Assembly: GCA_963642245.1 (NCBI GenBank)
Contig: CAVIFY010000064.1
Coordinates: 1-7,657 of the forward strand
DNA: 7,657 bases
Direction: 5' to 3'
DNA from: CAG-217 sp963642245
GTDB taxonomy: Bacteria > Bacillota > Clostridia > Oscillospirales > Acutalibacteraceae
Made by a program: the position numbers and the translations under genes. Under the pieces are notes generated by a model that worked only from the letters and a program-made list of their open reading frames with translations, ran no database searches and was not told where the DNA came from. Below, in pieces: positions 6,394-7,657 of this stretch. Position 1 is the stretch's first letter; every line of letters begins with the position of its first letter.

Positions 6394-7554
6394 ATGGAAA
6401 CAAAGCAAAAGGCTGTGCAGGTGCAGGCCGGTGCGGCGAAGGGGAAAAAGAGCAGAAAGAAGGTGTGGGCTGTGGTGATCGGCGTTTTGCTGGCGGTGAT
6501 CCTGGTGGCTATTGCGTTTATTGAACTGAGCACTTTGCCCCGCAAGGACACGGCGGACAATGTGATCTACATTGGCGGTATGGTCACTTCAGACACAGTG
6601 GAGTACGCCGACGGCAGCGGCAAGGGGCTGCTGCGCAACCCGGTGGTGAAGATCATGCAGATGGTGTGGCGCTACTGCGACGGTGGCGACAAGGCCAAGC
6701 ACGCGGCTCAGGACCCGCCCACGGTGACGGAAGTGAATGACCTGGCTTACATAGAGGACGGCAATCTGTATCACACATTGGATGTGCTGTACCCGGCAGA
6801 TGCCCGGCCCGATGCCAAGCTGCCGGTGATCATTGACATTCACGGTGGCGGCTGGATGTATGCAGAAAAGGGGCTGAACCACCACTACTGCGCCGCTTTG
6901 GCGGACCGGGGGTATGTGGTCTTTAATATCAACTACCGGCTGGTGCCGGATGTGACGGTGAACGAGCAGTTGCAGGATGTGGCCCGGGCGCTGCGCTGGA
7001 TCAGTGACCACGGCAGCGAATATCCCTGCGATATGAGCAATATTATGCTTACCGGTGACTCTGCCGGCGGGCAGCTGGCGGCGTATAGTGCGGTGCTCAT
7101 GCAAAGTGACCAGCTGCGCAAGACCTTTGACACCGTGGACCCGCAAATGGAGCTGACCGCGCTGCTGCTGACCTCGCCGGTGGCCTTTATGCGGGACGGC
7201 GGGCTGTTCAGCCTGTACACCAAGCCCATGTGGGGCACGGATTACAAAGACAAAGCCACTTATCCGTACATGGATTTTGACCAGATCATTGACTACGCCC
7301 AGGCGCTGCCGCCCACTTACTTGATCACCAGCAGCGGCGACACCCTGGCCAACAAACAGACCCATCGGTTGTATGAAGTGCTGCGAGCCCATGGGGTGCA
7401 GGCGGAGATCAAGGATTACGCCAAGGCGGAGTATGACCAGTCGCTGCCCCATGTGTTCAGCGTGTTGCAGCCCTTTGAGCCGGCTGGCACGGCGGCTATT
7501 GACAAGGCGCTTGCTTTTTACCAAAAGGCTATGGCAGCCAAAGCGGCCCAATAA
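6394..7554 (+). CDS. Membrane-anchored alpha/beta hydrolase (HSL/carboxylesterase type)
   Basis: The product is 386 aa from the ATG at 6394. A basic N-terminus (KGKKSRKK, 16-23) and a hydrophobic helix at about 24-43 form an uncleaved anchor, which should leave the enzyme on the outer face of the membrane. The fold is clear from HGGGW at 150-154 (oxyanion-hole motif of the hormone-sensitive lipase family), GDSAGG with nucleophile S223, D316 in SSGDTLANKQ, and H353 in SLPHVF, spaced as a complete Ser-Asp-His triad. The family hydrolyses carboxyl esters such as short acyl or acetyl esters and cell-wall or sugar decorations. The substrate cannot be read from the sequence. It has its own promoter and lies between two terminators, so it is not part of the operon before it. 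Its codons are much richer in G and C at third positions than the upstream genes. A 960-nt open frame on the opposite strand is a shadow of that bias. Confidence 0.92.
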   Translation: METKQKAVQVQAGAAKGKKSRKKVWAVVIGVLLAVILVAIAFIELSTLPRKDTADNVIYIGGMVTSDTVEYADGSGKGLLRNPVVKIMQMVWRYCDGGDKAKHAAQDPPTVTEVNDLAYIEDGNLYHTLDVLYPADARPDAKLPVIIDIHGGGWMYAEKGLNHHYCAALADRGYVVFNINYRLVPDVTVNEQLQDVARALRWISDHGSEYPCDMSNIMLTGDSAGGQLAAYSAVLMQSDQLRKTFDTVDPQMELTALLLTSPVAFMRDGGLFSLYTKPMWGTDYKDKATYPYMDFDQIIDYAQALPPTYLITSSGDTLANKQTHRLYEVLRAHGVQAEIKDYAKAEYDQSLPHVFSVLQPFEPAGTAAIDKALAFYQKAMAAKAAQ

Positions 7555-7567
7555 CAGAATAAAAATG

Positions 7568-7607
7568 GCACCTGTGTATCGCCGGGTACGCAGGTGCTTT
7601 TGTTCTT
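7568..7607 (+). terminator. Rho-independent terminator after the hydrolase gene, possibly bidirectional
   Basis: GCACCTGTGTA (7568-7578) pairs with TACGCAGGTGC (7587-7597) over 11 positions with one G-U pair and an 8-nt loop. TTTTGTTCTT follows. On the left flank lies an A-rich stretch (7556-7565), which gives a T-tract on the minus strand, so the hairpin could also stop a convergent transcript from the right. Confidence 0.88.
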
Positions 7608-7615
7608 AAAGTAAA

Positions 7616-7634
7616 CCACAAGCTAAGCTTGTGG
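7616..7634. repeat. 19-nt perfect inverted repeat near the window end
   Basis: CCACAAGCT (7616-7624) and AGCTTGTGG (7626-7634) are perfect inverted copies around a single A. No T-tract follows, so it is not an ordinary terminator. It might be an operator, a dispersed palindrome, or a subterminal hairpin of an IS200/IS605-like element lying to the right. The window ends 23 bases later, so none of these can be chosen. Confidence 0.5.
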
Positions 7635-7657
7635 GAGAAGCGAGCCGTAGCGTTGAA

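Noticed and set aside
6589..7551. Long open frame on the minus strand, 320 codons
   Set aside because: It lies wholly opposite the hydrolase gene, has no Shine-Dalgarno or recognisable protein, and follows from the GC-rich third positions of that gene.
7611..7657. Short open frames on both strands in the last 50 bases
   Set aside because: They run off the window or are very short, and nothing in their translations is recognisable.

Overview
The window holds four protein-coding genes, all on the + strand. It looks like DNA from a low-to-moderate GC Gram-positive anaerobe of the class Clostridia, probably a gut Ruminococcaceae/Oscillospiraceae-like organism. The reasons are strong Shine-Dalgarno sites, a perfect sigma-A type promoter, signal-peptide export without outer-membrane features, and a style of Cys-rich surface repeat and Lys-rich fibronectin III domain that I know from surface proteins of gut Clostridia. 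The genus is not determined.

Positions 1-6230 form one apparent operon. It starts with the C-terminal part of an ECF-type sigma factor (cut by the window edge). After 14 nt follows a single-pass membrane protein of 499 aa with a cytosolic N-terminus, a Thr/Ala-rich stalk, two Cys motifs and a C-terminal fibronectin III-like domain; this is most likely the anti-sigma factor or sensor. After another 13 nt follows a secreted protein of 1479 aa. It has a signal peptide, seven PPC-like beta domains alternating with CxxC modules that resemble zinc ribbons, a tail of six further CxxC motifs, and a basic C-terminal fibronectin III-like domain. A hairpin and T-tract at 6257-6295 end the operon.

Positions 6337-7607 are a separate unit. 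A TTGACA-N17-TATAAT promoter with an inverted repeat over its -35 box drives a membrane-anchored alpha/beta hydrolase of the HGGG/GDSAGG (HSL/carboxylesterase) type, and a strong hairpin terminator follows. This gene is visibly more GC-rich than the operon before it. The last 50 bases contain a 19-nt perfect inverted repeat and no gene that I can support.

The most interesting part is the first operon. The presumed sensor and the giant secreted protein share the same two building blocks outside the membrane, the Cys module and the C-terminal Fn3 domain. This suggests a dedicated signalling pair: the secreted protein, or a ligand that it also binds, may be what the anti-sigma protein senses. 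That link is inference from architecture and gene order. Family assignments were made by eye, without database searches.
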